Assembly (NCBI GenBank): GCA_023212725.1
Contig: JALBYF010000033.1
Span: 62,001-126,000 of the forward strand
DNA length: 64,000 nt
Direction of reading: 5' to 3'
From: Tranzscheliella williamsii
Lineage: Eukaryota; Basidiomycota; Ustilaginomycetes; Ustilaginales; Ustilaginaceae
Both the position numbers and the translations under genes were made by a program. The notes beneath the pieces were generated by a model. The model made no database searches. It was given only the letters and a program-made list of their open reading frames with translations, and was not told the DNA's origin. Positions 46,916 to 58,800 of the stretch are shown in pieces (positions within the stretch are counted from its first letter, which is position 1; each line of letters opens with the position of its first letter).

Positions 46916-49900
46916 TTAAACGGGGATTTGGTACCGGTGAGAGGCGCTGCGTTTGTCGATCGGTGGTCGCTGCGGCTGTTCGTGCTGGAGCGCTGTGGTG
47001 CTCGCCGCCTGCGCTGTTCGCGGCCGCGTATGCGGGCGCGGCGGTGTAGGAAGCCCCTGGCACGGCATGTCGCCCCGGCGGTCCAGGTCGGAGGCTTGCT
47101 CCTCCGCCTGCGCCATGTCCCGACCGGAGCTGGACGAGCGCTGGGCCCGCGCAGCACCGAAGTCCTCGCGTGAGACAAGCCGCCCGTACACCCGCTGCTG
47201 GTGAGCCGTTTCCCGTCCACCCAGATGCACCGAGAGCGCACCGGTGATCTCATCGCGCGCGGGATACTGCGCTGCGCCCCACACGTCCGCCGTAAAAGGT
47301 CTCCGCACGGCGGTCGCTTCGCCTTCGATCGTCCGGCTGCGCTGCCGACGGCCCGTTCTGGTAGTGTCAGCAAACGCAGAGGGTGTTAGGATCGCGCCAC
47401 CGATCGCGCTCCCGAAGGATCTCTGACTTCGCAGCCGCAGTTCAGGCTGCTGCTGCTGCCGAGGATGCGCCAGGTCGGCAGCTTCTCTGGTCTCGAACGC
47501 CGCCTCGTGCCTCGCCAGATACTCGAGCTTGATGCTTTCCGACGCCGTCGGAGGCCGACTTGAGCTACTCGTTGCTGTGCCTGTCCTGCTGCGGTTGGAG
47601 AGGAGGCATTGCATCCCTCCGCTGTTGCTCACCTGCGGACCCTGTTTTGAGGAGCTAGAGGATCGATTTGAGGTGGTCTGTTGTCTGAGCTGCTCCGAAG
47701 GACTATTCAAAGGGATGGGGCTTGGCAACGTTTTCTGCACCACGCTTGCTTGCAGGGCTGCCGGATCGATCCTGCTTCGCCGGGCTAGCTCGGGCGGAAG
47801 GCTGATGGGGATTAGCTTTCGACCGTTGATGATCATCGGCTTGGCCAGTTGGACGCTGCCAGAGCTCACCGACGACGTAGACAGTGACCCCATCGACGCT
47901 TTCCCTTGGAGCTGCCGGCTCGCTATGCGAGAACTAGACGTGTCTAGCCCGGTGAGCCCGAGCTGGGAGGTACTCGGGGCCGTCTGGCCCCGCCCCGAGG
48001 AATTAGCGGACCCTCCGCGGCCTGGCTCTGTGGTGGCTGCTGCCATCCGCAAGCGCTGGGCAGTGTTAGGGCGACCGAAATGCAACGCTACGGGCGATGC
48101 CTGCAGCAGAGATCGTTGCACAAAGGTCTCTGAGCCATCCTTGCCCGGGGTCATTGGCTGGGAATAGAAGCTTGACTCCGTCGAAGTATGGCTGGTATGA
48201 GACATTGTTGTGCGGGCAGTTTGTCGCAGCGGACTCGATGGAAGGCCAGTTGTGGTAGCACTGTGGCTCGAGTCGAAACGTTGACGGTAGGCGGGCGGTG
48301 ACGGTGCCGGATGTTGCGGAGACTCTTTCATTGGCGCGTACGGCTCGGGCATAAGCTGACTCTGCGACTTCCGAGAGGACGCTGGTGAGTCTACAAGGTC
48401 ACGAGGCAGAGTTCGGGGAGAGTCGTCGGAGACAACAGATTTCGAGGCCAGTGTAGGCACGATCTGTTTCTTGACCATGTTGAGGATCCTCGATTTGCGT
48501 GCTCGCTCAGGATTCAAGAGTGTCGCCGAACACGAGAGGCGCATGGGGACAAGTTTTCTCGTGTCGGCTTTGTCGACGTCCCCTTCGATGCGGTAGGTGA
48601 ACTTCCATGCCAGCCGACCGTTACGCTCATAGCCGGATACCTCTTGCACGCCAATGTTTTTGAGCGAAAGAGCTGCTTGCCGTGTTAGCAGATCACCCTT
48701 AGTGTCGTCTCCCACAGTCAAGTGCCTGAGGATGGGTGATGCAGCCTTGCGCGAGCAGTCAAAAATCCATCCTTCTGTATGGCTGTCTTCTGCCAGTCCG
48801 AATTCAAGAGTGCCAGATTGTTCCGCTTCCTGATTCTTGTCGCCTCGCGATTTGGGACGCTTGGGTGTTGTCGCGCGTGACGACTCTGGGCCTTCGACCA
48901 GATCCTCCGGCCTACCAAAGGGGTCGTAGGCAAGGTAGCTAAGATCGATCTGCTCGATGCTCCTACTGTCCCGTTCGATGTGTAACGTCACACCAGAGTG
49001 CAGATAGGACGCCCAATTAGCTCCACCTTTGGTGGTTGCTGTGGTCCCTCGGCTCTTTGGCCTCGATGCTGTCTTGCTCGCTGAAGGGAGAGAGCTATTG
49101 TTCGTCGCTGGTGAGCCACCAGAACAGACAGATGAGTTGGAAGTAGGAAGCAAGGAGAACGAAGGCGAAAGAACAGTCGAACTTTCATAGGAAGCTTGAC
49201 TCGGATGACGGTGACGGAGGATGAGAGGAGCTACTTTTCGCTCACCGACACCCGCAGAGGTAGTAGTATTGCGGGTCACAGAGGAACCAGGCCGATCTGC
49301 ATCGCCCAGCGTTCGAGACCGAAGTCTTCTGCCAAAAAAGGGGCTGCGGCCGTCGGTTTGTGTCGTCGAAGGTCGCCTCTCCCCATTCTCCTTGGGTGGA
49401 AGTGGGGGAAGCGGAGGTTGCGTGTCGGTGAAAAGAGCGGATGGCGAGTTGACGCGCAGTTTAGGCGTCGAAACTCCGCGAGACCGAAGCAGGCGAGAGG
49501 TGATGGGGTCGATGAAGCTTCTGTTCGTCCCGGCGTGGGATTTGGACCTAGCGTCAGGGCTCACAAGGGAATGACGGCTAGTGTCGTAGGAGTGCACTTG
49601 AAAGTAAGCCGTTCCGGTCGGAGAAGGTAGCGCCAGGTTAGCTTGAGAGTGTGGTGATGGTTGCGACCTCTGCGATGTCCCGCAGACGTCGGCCGTGCTT
49701 GGGCGCCGACGGATCGTGCTCGTCACAATGCTGGAATTGAGTGTCAACGTCGAATCGAAGGATGGCAGAGAAGGCAAAGGAGGCACGGCGAGCGACATGT
49801 TTTTGCTCGGAACAAAGGGTTCATGCAACTCCTGCGTTGGAGTATCATTATTGACTGTTCGGGCAGATTGAAGTAGAGAGTCGAGAGTGGACCGACCATC

Positions 49901-50854
49901 TTGAAGAACGACAGGGTCGCAGCCTGTTGGCCTCGTCTGTGCTTCTGCATTACAGGCAGAGGCCGAATCGCCGGAGCTGGTTTGCACAGAGGTTTGAGAT
50001 TGGGAAGAGGAGGATAAGGACTCGTGCGACGCCTGGCTGACACCCAGCGAGGGTCTGTGAGGAAATGTTTCAGATGGGTTCTCTTCGGCAGCGGTGAAGC
50101 AATGGGTCGGCGCAGAAGATTGCAGCGTATAACTTTGGTCGAAATAGCGATAGGCCCGATTGTAGAGGCCGGACGATGGAGGCGGAGGGGGCCTGGCGGG
50201 TATGTGCTGCGGTGCTGATTCGCGCAGCGAGGAGGAACTGAAGGAACTCGAGATGAGAGAAGCGTAGTCGCTTTGCTCGCTCTGTGTGCGCAGAGAAGAT
50301 TGAACAGAGATCTTGCGAGGCGCAGAGACGCGCAAACCGAACGTGTCATGCGATGAGGAGCGGGGAAGGCACTGTTCATCAACGGTATCCTCCGAGAACC
50401 TCGAACTCAATAGTCTGGGGTTGCTAAGATGAGGGGTTTGATATGGGGAATCATCCAAGTGCGCGTCCGTGGTATCATCCTCAGCTATCGTCTGGTTGGC
50501 GACGGAGGAGAGGCGTGCTGGCGAATTGCCAGTCGTACTGATGAGTCGAGGAGGAGTAACGCGGATATTGTCGGGCCTACGTGGATACTCGTCGGGAATG
50601 TCAATGCTCATCCTATCGAGGTCCAAGGACTGGACTCCTGAGCGGACGGAGTTGCGTAGAGCAGAGCTGGCTTGGACCGCTGCTCTGGTGACATAAAGTT
50701 CCGAGCCATCGGCGGAGGGAAATACTCTGGGGTCTAGGCAGAATGGCACGTCGGCTGAGCTCCATAGGGTAGAGATACTGCCGGTGCGTGAGGTTGCGCG
50801 CGACATGGTTGGCGCGCTGGTCTGATGGTCGACCCCAAATGCATTGGTGGACAT
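46916..50854 (-). CDS. Large uncharacterised protein with one conserved-looking core domain
   Basis: One uninterrupted frame from an ATG encodes 1312 residues that I do not recognise. Most of it is Ser/Thr/Pro/Arg-rich and probably disordered. A compact region at about 613-800 differs: it begins NWASYLHSGVTLHIERD, continues with SIEQIDLSYLAYDPFGRPEDLV, TEGWIFDCSRKAASPILRHL, NGRLAWKFTYRIEG and ends in the basic KSRILNMVKKQIVPTL. It alternates hydrophobic and polar residues like beta strands. There is no signal peptide or membrane span. Many SP and RxxS sites suggest phosphorylation and a scaffold or signalling role, but that is speculation. It converges with the eIF4A-III gene, 255 bases apart. 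Confidence 0.8.
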   Translation of the reverse strand: MSTNAFGVDHQTSAPTMSRATSRTGSISTLWSSADVPFCLDPRVFPSADGSELYVTRAAVQASSALRNSVRSGVQSLDLDRMSIDIPDEYPRRPDNIRVTPPRLISTTGNSPARLSSVANQTIAEDDTTDAHLDDSPYQTPHLSNPRLLSSRFSEDTVDEQCLPRSSSHDTFGLRVSAPRKISVQSSLRTQSEQSDYASLISSSFSSSSLRESAPQHIPARPPPPPSSGLYNRAYRYFDQSYTLQSSAPTHCFTAAEENPSETFPHRPSLGVSQASHESLSSSSQSQTSVQTSSGDSASACNAEAQTRPTGCDPVVLQDGRSTLDSLLQSARTVNNDTPTQELHEPFVPSKNMSLAVPPLPSLPSFDSTLTLNSSIVTSTIRRRPSTADVCGTSQRSQPSPHSQANLALPSPTGTAYFQVHSYDTSRHSLVSPDARSKSHAGTNRSFIDPITSRLLRSRGVSTPKLRVNSPSALFTDTQPPLPPLPPKENGERRPSTTQTDGRSPFFGRRLRSRTLGDADRPGSSVTRNTTTSAGVGERKVAPLILRHRHPSQASYESSTVLSPSFSLLPTSNSSVCSGGSPATNNSSLPSASKTASRPKSRGTTATTKGGANWASYLHSGVTLHIERDSRSIEQIDLSYLAYDPFGRPEDLVEGPESSRATTPKRPKSRGDKNQEAEQSGTLEFGLAEDSHTEGWIFDCSRKAASPILRHLTVGDDTKGDLLTRQAALSLKNIGVQEVSGYERNGRLAWKFTYRIEGDVDKADTRKLVPMRLSCSATLLNPERARKSRILNMVKKQIVPTLASKSVVSDDSPRTLPRDLVDSPASSRKSQSQLMPEPYAPMKESPQHPAPSPPAYRQRFDSSHSATTTGLPSSPLRQTARTTMSHTSHTSTESSFYSQPMTPGKDGSETFVQRSLLQASPVALHFGRPNTAQRLRMAAATTEPGRGGSANSSGRGQTAPSTSQLGLTGLDTSSSRIASRQLQGKASMGSLSTSSVSSGSVQLAKPMIINGRKLIPISLPPELARRSRIDPAALQASVVQKTLPSPIPLNSPSEQLRQQTTSNRSSSSSKQGPQVSNSGGMQCLLSNRSRTGTATSSSSRPPTASESIKLEYLARHEAAFETREAADLAHPRQQQQPELRLRSQRSFGSAIGGAILTPSAFADTTRTGRRQRSRTIEGEATAVRRPFTADVWGAAQYPARDEITGALSVHLGGRETAHQQRVYGRLVSREDFGAARAQRSSSSGRDMAQAEEQASDLDRRGDMPCQGLPTPPRPHTRPRTAQAASTTALQHEQPQRPPIDKRSASHRYQIPV

Positions 50855-53800
50855 GGTGGACTGAGCGATGTGGTAACACTAGATGGAGGAAGAAAACACC
50901 TGCTGATGACTCTACCAGGCGGATTGCATTGCGTGACGACGACGATCAGCTGGGACTTGACGTCTGATGCAGCTGGAAGATGGAATAAATAGAGACAGAG
51001 GCGAGTGCGAGAAGCGGCGGCAGATGAACCGGTTGCAATAGGGAGGCCGGGTTGGAAGGCTCCGGACGTTGTATGTCGGCTGGTGGGACAAGGGTGGAGA
51101 TGGGCAGTATGGAATGCGAGCCAGATGCAGTGCGTCCCACTGCCGTATATGAATGATAACGATGTGAGCGGAGCGTGATGGCGAAGGCGATGATGGATGT
51201 GATATGTCGGTAGATGCTGCCAAAGCCGGGCGCAGGTAGGGCGGCGGTGCTGCGATGTGGTGCGGAGACGAAGAGGGCGAACACGCCAGGACGAGACAGC
51301 TGGAAGCGAAGGTTTGCGAGTTGGAGAAGAAGGGAGTAGAAGACGTGGAACACGAAGGACGGGCAGATTGTATACTTGTGCTGAGGGAGGTCACTAGCTG
51401 GTCCGAAGAAGACGTGGAGAGCTGGTAGGATAAATTGAGGAGGTTGAGGTCCAGCCGACGCCACCGTTGCGTGCGGTGGCCAAGGCAGTGCACTGTGTAG
51501 TGAGAAGCGCTGAGCGGTGAGATGTGTTACGTGGGCTAGATGAGACGTAGACGGAACGCCATACGGGGCAAGGCAACCGCTACACGCGCCACGATGCAGG
51601 AAGATGGCACTGGCAGGCTGAGGAATGCTGCTCCAGCAAAAAGTCTTGTTGGAAGGCCATAACTACGCTGCACAAAACGAGCAAGTGCGTCAGCAGGATA
51701 ACAACCGCAATCCGAATCTCAATCACAGTCACAGTTACAGTTACCGTCGCATCGCAAAGCCCAAGTGCGAACTCACAGCTATTCATAGACAGTTAGGGCG
51801 GGCCGATGCGAAAAGTAGGCTGATCCGCTAGAGAACTTGATAGGTTCTTAACTGCCTACGTGAAGGCAAGGCTGCAAGGGCGGAGAAAGAGGAATTGGAC
51901 GAGCAGCAAAGCCTTTCGACGGTCGCTGGCTCCCTACCTAACCTTGTAGCGCTCCTCCAACAAGGCCAAGCGCGAGAATGTCGACCTGCGTCTCGCTTGG
52001 CCCCAAGCGAACCCAAAGTAACACGCACCGTACCCTCACCCATTGCGCCACCACCCGTTCTTCGTCCTTGGCCAAGCACCTAGAGCGTCGTTTTCCGCAT
52101 CGGCAGCATCTTCCTTCAGTGTCGCCTCTTTTTGGAGATGATACAAAGCACGGCGTGATGGCAGAAGTAGGGTCAGGCTTGCATAGGGGAGGACTTTGAT
52201 GAGGTACGGCAGTGAGGGGTGGACATGCATACATGCATGCATGCATAGCAGGCTTCCTGCATGCGTCATGGCAAGAGATCTCTTCCACTGAAGCGTGACG
52301 CGCACGGATTCAGTCGGAACAGCCGTCACCAGACTCTAACTGTGACTGTGACTGCTGGTCCGCTACGTTATAAGCTCCGCCTTTCTGTTGTGAAACACTG
52401 CCCACCTCGCAGCGTTCAGCCAGCTCGCAGTCCAAGGAGAAAAGGCAGAGCAACGGCCAGGGCATGTGTGAATTGTTATATTCCAACGCCTCGTAATATG
52501 CCATTTTTTGTTCTACTCTCTGTACCTGACTTGATTCAACTTTATAGGCGACTCCGTGCAGGTTGATGCGAGGAACGAAAGGCTTGTCTCCCTCCCAACT
52601 GATTCCGAACGAACAGCTTTATCCGGCTTCTGATGACTGCCAGACGACGAACCGTTGGCAAGGTCCGATCCTGCTTTTCGTCTGGCTTGTTCTCAGTGTC
52701 AACCCCGAGGCGCGCGTAACACCTCACCCTACAGTGGGAATACTGGCGCTGACAAGCAAACGAACCTGAAGTTGGGTTGCATTCCGTTGGTACGTGTTGG
52801 GATGGGAGGAACGCGGAGGGGGAGCTGCCGTAATCGGAAGCAATGCCCCAACGGCGACTACATTGCAGCCATTTTCGCTAAGGCACTCGCGGTAGACGGC
52901 CTCCACCACTGCAGGCCTGCATGTGCCCTGACGCTCATGACACTCACACTCTTTGGCGGGCTGCAGGGCAGAGAAGCGTATGGAATAGCTGGGCACGGAG
53001 ACGGTGGAAAGTACGGCATGAGCGACAAGTGGCGGCAAAGACAGCTGCTTTCCCACGCTATACGCCGCGTGGCCCTCTTACCCCTACTGAGCCACCCCAA
53101 CGGAGCAGGCACCCCCTCTTGCGGGAATATTCGCTGCGCCACCTAGCCAGATTGCGCACGCGCGGCGCTGAAGACGTGCGCAGAACACCTGGCACTCCAC
53201 CGTTTGCACGCTCGCTGCCCCCCGCGCCACGCTTCAACTCCGACCTGTCAAGAAGCAAGGAGACATCTGTATGGGGCTCTCCTGGTCCAATTTGCAATCC
53301 GATGGTTTATCACTTGCCCGCGTCCAGATCCAACTCCGTTTTATTCTGAATCTTCCTTTGCTGGATCGGGCCGCAGCAGAGAATAGCAGACACATGGAGA
53401 GCAGCCGCATTCCCCCCTGCTCCCGCTCCCGACGGCTTTTGTGAAGTGACCGCCCTCGACAACTACTCGAGCCTCGTGCCGTACGTGCAGCAAGCAATCC
53501 TCCCGGCCGGCTGGAACCGCTCTGTTGGATAGGAGCCGGCGCCGGAATCACGGCACTTCTTGGCGCCAGGAACGGCGCGACGTTGCGTGCCCTTGTCCGA
53601 AGACCGCTTCCATGTCCCACGCAAGCAATCCCGGCGGCTTTCGGGCTGTGTACAACGGCACCCTTCTGTGCATCCGCTCAACGGTATACCCCGATCTGAA
53701 CCCGATCTGAGGCAATCTAGGATCATCCTCTGGCTTTCATGAGCCAGCACCTTCCTTCTCATTCTATCCTGTCATTGCTCTACAGGGTGCCCGCTCACAA

Positions 53801-54174
53801 CAAGACAAGAGACGAAGCTAAGGGTAGCGATCGCTATCTCTCTTGTCTCCATCTTCCTTGTTGCGATGGCCGGCTGGGCAGGCGGCATGGGTACAGCGGG
53901 GCGGTCATCCGAGTGCTGACGCGATGCCTCAATACGTCCATGCGTCCATGCAGATACTGCTCCGTGCCGTGCACAGCCCATTAATGCGCCGGGCGTCGGC
54001 GCAGAGGGCTTGCCGGCGGCCACCGGTCGTCGCATCACTGTGACTGACACAGATGCAGAGCCTAACAAATGATCTCACTGACGCATACCGTCAAACGATG
54101 GAAACCATGTGGTGAAAATGTGTCTTGCTGCTGTCAAGCACTAGCGCAAACTGTGACTGTGGCGAGGGATGTGA
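50855..54174. other. Gene-poor 3.3 kb
   Basis: It is the upstream side of the large protein gene and the 3' side of QCR9. Open frames up to 193 residues lack motifs, and I could not build spliced genes from them. It holds several TGTGAC/GTCACA runs (51721-51740, 52341-52354, 54036-54049, 54151-54162) and an ATGC-based alternating tract at about 52224-52248. Confidence 0.5.
52224..52248. repeat. (ATGC)n self-complementary tract
   Basis: CATGCATACATGCATGCATGCAT-type sequence, alternating purine and pyrimidine and self-complementary. A similar tract occurs at 35708-35727. Such runs can form cruciform or Z-DNA in principle; no function is claimed. Confidence 0.7.
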
Positions 54175-54834
54175 TCACTCCGAGTCGTCCTCGAGATACT
54201 GTTGGGAGAACAAGCGGAGAGTAAGTGACTGCGGCTAAAACCTCATGATACATGCGTCGTGTAAAACTTACTTTGCCACGGATGTCCTTCCATTGTTTCT
54301 GCGAAAGCGTACGAAAAAGGCATCGAGTCCAGAGTCAGCCATGACTCGCGTCTTGTAGCAGGGGGAGAACGCGGGCGCTTTTGCCTAAGCTGGCGCAGGC
54401 GCCATACGGTAACCTGCTAGCAACGCAGCACGACTTCAACCGGAACGGCCGGCACGGTCAGGCAGAAACGCTGCAGCAACGTGCCCCCAGCACCGTCAAT
54501 GTTGTCACGTATACTTACACCACGGTTGTGGGCATCCCACCATGCTGTCGTGGCAAGGTCGTAGCCAATGCCGAAGCCGAACGCGCCAAAGAAGATGGTC
54601 GCAACGCTGTAGAACGGCGACAGGGGACAGCGATTAAGATTGCGGCGGTGGTGCAGATTACGAGGTAGGATGTATGGGCAGAGCAAGATCAGTACGGATC
54701 CGTGTAGGATGCTTCTTGGAGATGTGTGCAGCGATGCAAGCATTGCGCCTAGTACACCGGTGAAGACGTTGAGACACTCACTAGACAGAGTTACGCTTGA
54801 AGAGGTTGTTGTAGATCGATCTGGAGAGCGACAT
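54175..54834 (-). CDS. QCR9: Ubiquinol-cytochrome c reductase subunit 9 (complex III), four exons
   Basis: The exons, in gene order, are 54834-54782, 54606-54519, 54298-54272 and 54198-54175. The donors are GTGAGT, GTAAGT and GTAAGT, and the acceptors TACAG, CGCAG and AACAG. They join in frame to 63 residues; yeast Qcr9 has 66. The first exon gives MSLSRSIYNNLFKRNSVY, the second the single membrane helix VATIFFGAFGFGIGYDLATT followed by AWWDAHNRG, the third KQWKDIRGK and the last YLEDDSE with a TGA stop. The family pattern Y..FFKRN..(Y/F)...F.GAF.F...FD...T..WD..N.GK.WKDI is matched throughout. Qcr9 sits in the inner mitochondrial membrane beside the Rieske protein and is needed for stable complex III. 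The introns are 175, 220 and 73 bases. Confidence 0.93.
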
Positions 54835-55822
54835 GTTGGGCGGCGGATGTGTTTAGGTGATCAGGGACGATAATGATGGAGAAGACAAGGCGATCAGCGA
54901 TGGCGACGAGGTCCGGATCTTCTCAATTACTTGCCTGAGCCCAGCAGCGCAAACCTCAACCAGACCAACCCAGCCCAGCCAGCCGATTATGATTCCATTT
55001 CAAATCCAAACGTCCGGGCAGCAACGGCCGCTCCGTAACCCTTTCGGATCCGAACCATGCTACCCAACCTTCCAACATACGACTCGTGCGAGAAAGCCGA
55101 CCCGGCGCAGACGCGTAGAACACTAGAACAAGCAAAGGGACGTCTCTGCTTGCATGCGCTTCGCATAAGCGAGAAAGGAAATTGGTGATTCAGGGGCTCG
55201 GTCTGCTAGCTTTCGTATGAAGCTGCAGGCAACAGGCGCTTTGCCTGCCGAAAGGGAGACCAACATTCAACATAGCATTACCCATCCACGCGGTTCACTG
55301 GCGAAAGCCCAGCGGAACGAAAGCGACACATGTTGCAAGCCCCTACAGCGTTCGCCGCAACTCGAATCCGTTCTACTTGGCAATGTGCCGACATACAGTC
55401 GTGCATGCCAGCTACCTCCGTAAGATGCGCGCAAGGCTACTATTGCTGCTGTGATTGAGTGCGATGAGAGCATTGTGCCTTGGTTCCGGCAGATGGCTCA
55501 AAGCACACGTCCGTATCACAATCAGGACGAATCGGGCAAGAAACCCCTAAAGAATTGTGACTGACACGCTATCACATCTTGAGTGCCTGGCGAGATGCGC
55601 GAGCTGCACGTCTGCTTCTAACTGCCATACTATTAAGCAGCACTTCTGCGCTGGCTTCCACCCTTCTCACCTTGGCCTCCATCGTGGCAGCCACCGTGGC
55701 CGACACATTCGATCGACCGCTTCACTACTTTCACTACACCATCTTACCGCACACCGTCTACCTTTCCGTTATCGTAGTTGGAGGAGTCCGACGCTGCTAG
55801 GGCCAAACCCCATAGTCTCACG
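54835..55822. other. Divergent promoter region between QCR9 and the Ivy1-like gene
   Basis: No additional gene is supported. A 73-residue frame at 55579-55800 looks hydrophobic but has no homology I recognise and probably lies in the leader of the downstream gene. Confidence 0.5.
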
Positions 55823-58800
55823 ATGCGCAAAGTGCAGCGTTTCATCGGCGTAGCCGATGGCAAGCCAGCTTCGACAACGCTGAGCATAAGCCCGAGCAAT
55901 AGCACCCTTAACAGCTTGCCATCCAACGCCTATTTCAACACATCGGCCAGCTCCGACGGCCAAAATCACTTGTTGGCACCGCCTTCGGGCTCAGCCGCGA
56001 CAAGCCAGCAGCAGCTACCACAGCCATCACCGCAGCTGCCGCCATCGTATCCCACCACACCAGGCTCTTTTGGCGGATCGGTTCGCGCCTCTCCTCAGCC
56101 CTACAGTCCGTCCGTTCAGGCGCAGTACTTCGACCTTTCACCTGGAGGTCAGCAGCCTCGGTCGCTCACCCCCGTCCAAAACATCGCGCAGCGCCCCGTC
56201 TCGCCGCAATTTCCAGCTGCCTCCTCCTCTCAGCAGGATGTCGGTGTCTTTGAACGGACAGACCTGCACAAGAGCCTCAAGGCGCTCGAATCGCTGCTCG
56301 TCAATCTGGACGAATACCGTGACCTTACAGCTAAGCTCGCCAAAGTAGAGAAGAAGCTCTCTAAGAGCGCCTCCGAGCTGGAAAAGACCAAAGTGGTCAG
56401 AGACGCTCCCTCTCAGACGCTCCAAGTCTCGTCTGCTATGTTCGAAGGGCTGTATGATGTAACCTCCAAGCATGCCAAACAGATTCAAAAGGAGTACGAA
56501 TCCATCAACGACGCCTGTGCCAAGTACTTCAAGAAGGTTGCCAAGGAGGAAAGGGCGCATGATGAGTTGGTCGAATCGCTTGATCTCAAGATCAAGAAGG
56601 CCAACGCTGCCCACGAAAAGAACGTCAAGAAGGCGACCGGAAGCAAGGCGCTTGAATCCCACGACAGGTACATTGCTACCGTCCAGGGCCTCACCAACGA
56701 TGTCTCGCGTGCCAAGAACAATCACGCCGCCTCCATGGGATCCAAAAGCCACACCTCTGCCCTTTTGGTATCCAGTGCTATTGGAGGTCTGGCCGATCTC
56801 GAGTTCCGACGTAATTGCGAGACAGTGAGACGCATTGGTCCTCATGTCGGCAAGCTCAACGAGCTGCTCTGCTTCACCTCTTCCGAATTTATGCCTGCTC
56901 TGCAGACCGCCGAACTGGACGACGCTGAGCAGGGTCAGGCTGTCTACCTTGCGAGCCTGGCTGCACAGGTCGAGGCTCAGATCAGCGCCCAAGCCCAAGT
57001 CAGCGCAATGCTCCATGAGGACACACAAACCATTCTACGTGCCCAGCAAATGGGCTGGACGCCTCCGTCGCCGCTGGCCCCTCCGACCACTTTGGCCGCT
57101 CTTAACAAACCGGACCGCTCCAACAGCATCAAGAGCAATACCAGCCACAACACAAGCCGGAGTAATGTCTTCAGTAGCAAGCCAAGCACCTCGGGCGACG
57201 TCGGTCCCGAGCAACTACCCAAGCTCGACAGCCAGGGCGCCCTTCTGACAGAGGATAAGGACGCCACGCCGCCCTCTACCGAGCTGCGGAATGTACCCCC
57301 CTCGCTTACCACCGCACCCGACACCGCATCGATCCATAGTGTCGCGACGGATCGAACACCTCGTCAGCACGAGTACGGCAAAGAGCAACCGCAACAACAG
57401 CAGCCAACACAGCGAGGAATAACGCCAAATGCCAACACTACCACCAGCAACATGCTCAGCCCCCAGTCTGGCAATATGGGCTCTGTCAACCGACTTCTCA
57501 GCGGCTCCCCTACCAAATCAATGACTACAAGTGCCGAGGGATGGGAAAACGTGAGCCAAGCCAACGGTATAGACGCAGAAAAGGACGATGCACGAATGCT
57601 TTCCAATGATGATACATCCCTCCACGAACGAGACCGAACAGGCTCGTCCGGCCAAGAGGGCACCGTAGTCGATCGCCTTGCTGTGCCGCGCGAGGACTCT
57701 GATGCCGCACCGCCTAGCCTCAGTGCCACCAACAGCGCTCATGGCTCTGAGGATGGGACTCGCGTTCCTCGTACACCAGATGATAGCGAGGGCCTGTCGA
57801 CGACACTCGATCACAGCACACGTCAAGGTGATAAGCGCTTCGGTCAAGACGCCCCACTTAAGGGCATCCTGGAGAACGGGTCCACCGCCACTGACGCTAA
57901 CACACCACGCCGACCCGCCGAACGTGCTCTGGAACAATACAAAGCTGTCTCGCCTCCGCCAAAGTCCAGCTCTTCCCGCAGTCAGGCTATGGATACCAGC
58001 TATCCATCCGGTATGGGCAGCAAAGAGCTAGGCCGTAATGCCGATCGCCAGCAACCGGACGCTCGGGAACGGCAGAACAGCGACGACGAGTATAGCACCG
58101 CCGCTCAGCCCGACTACGACACGGCAAGGAAAGTAAGCCTATGGGAACGAGAGCGGGAGCGAATCAAACAGTTGGAAAAGGAGGACCAAATACAAAGAAG
58201 GCTGACGGATGAGCACCAGCAGCTTCGTAGTGCTGGCAGCTCGTACGCCTACGATGCTGAACCGTACTCCCGGTCCAGCTCGGGCATGTATTCATCTTCA
58301 TCCTCTCACGTCCCTTCTTCCAGTGCCAAGTTTAGCCATGCTGCTGGCAGCGAGCATAGCAGCTCCCTCGGAATGGGTCTTCCCAAGAAAGGAGACACGC
58401 CAGCCTACAGTGCCAATGAATCCGACAGGTATGCTCCCTCGGTCGGCTCTACGCGCCTCTCTGCCACGGGTGTAACGCGCTCGCTGAGCACCGACACGAC
58501 GGCATCGGAGCGTAGTTTCGTGGCGCGCATGAAGGCACGCTATCAGGCGGAGAAGGACTTGGAAAGAGAACAAAGGGAGTTTAACGTGCTAGAGAAGGAG
58601 CGGGCGGCACGAAGGGCTTCCATGGATCCCAACATGTCTCTTTCCTCTATAGGCGGACGCCGTGTGCCGGATATGGCGTCGCGTTATCAGGGGACGGGGC
58701 CAGCGCCAGGCCGCCACCTTCACGACAGCCTCCCCGCAAGTGCCGCATCCCCTCGCGTGGGACCAGGCGCATCCAACCCTTCGATGGGGGGCGTCGGCGA

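Noticed and set aside
55579..55800. 73-residue hydrophobic frame before the Ivy1-like gene
   Set aside because: It ends 22 bases before that gene's ATG and matches no family; most simply leader sequence. A uORF role cannot be excluded.
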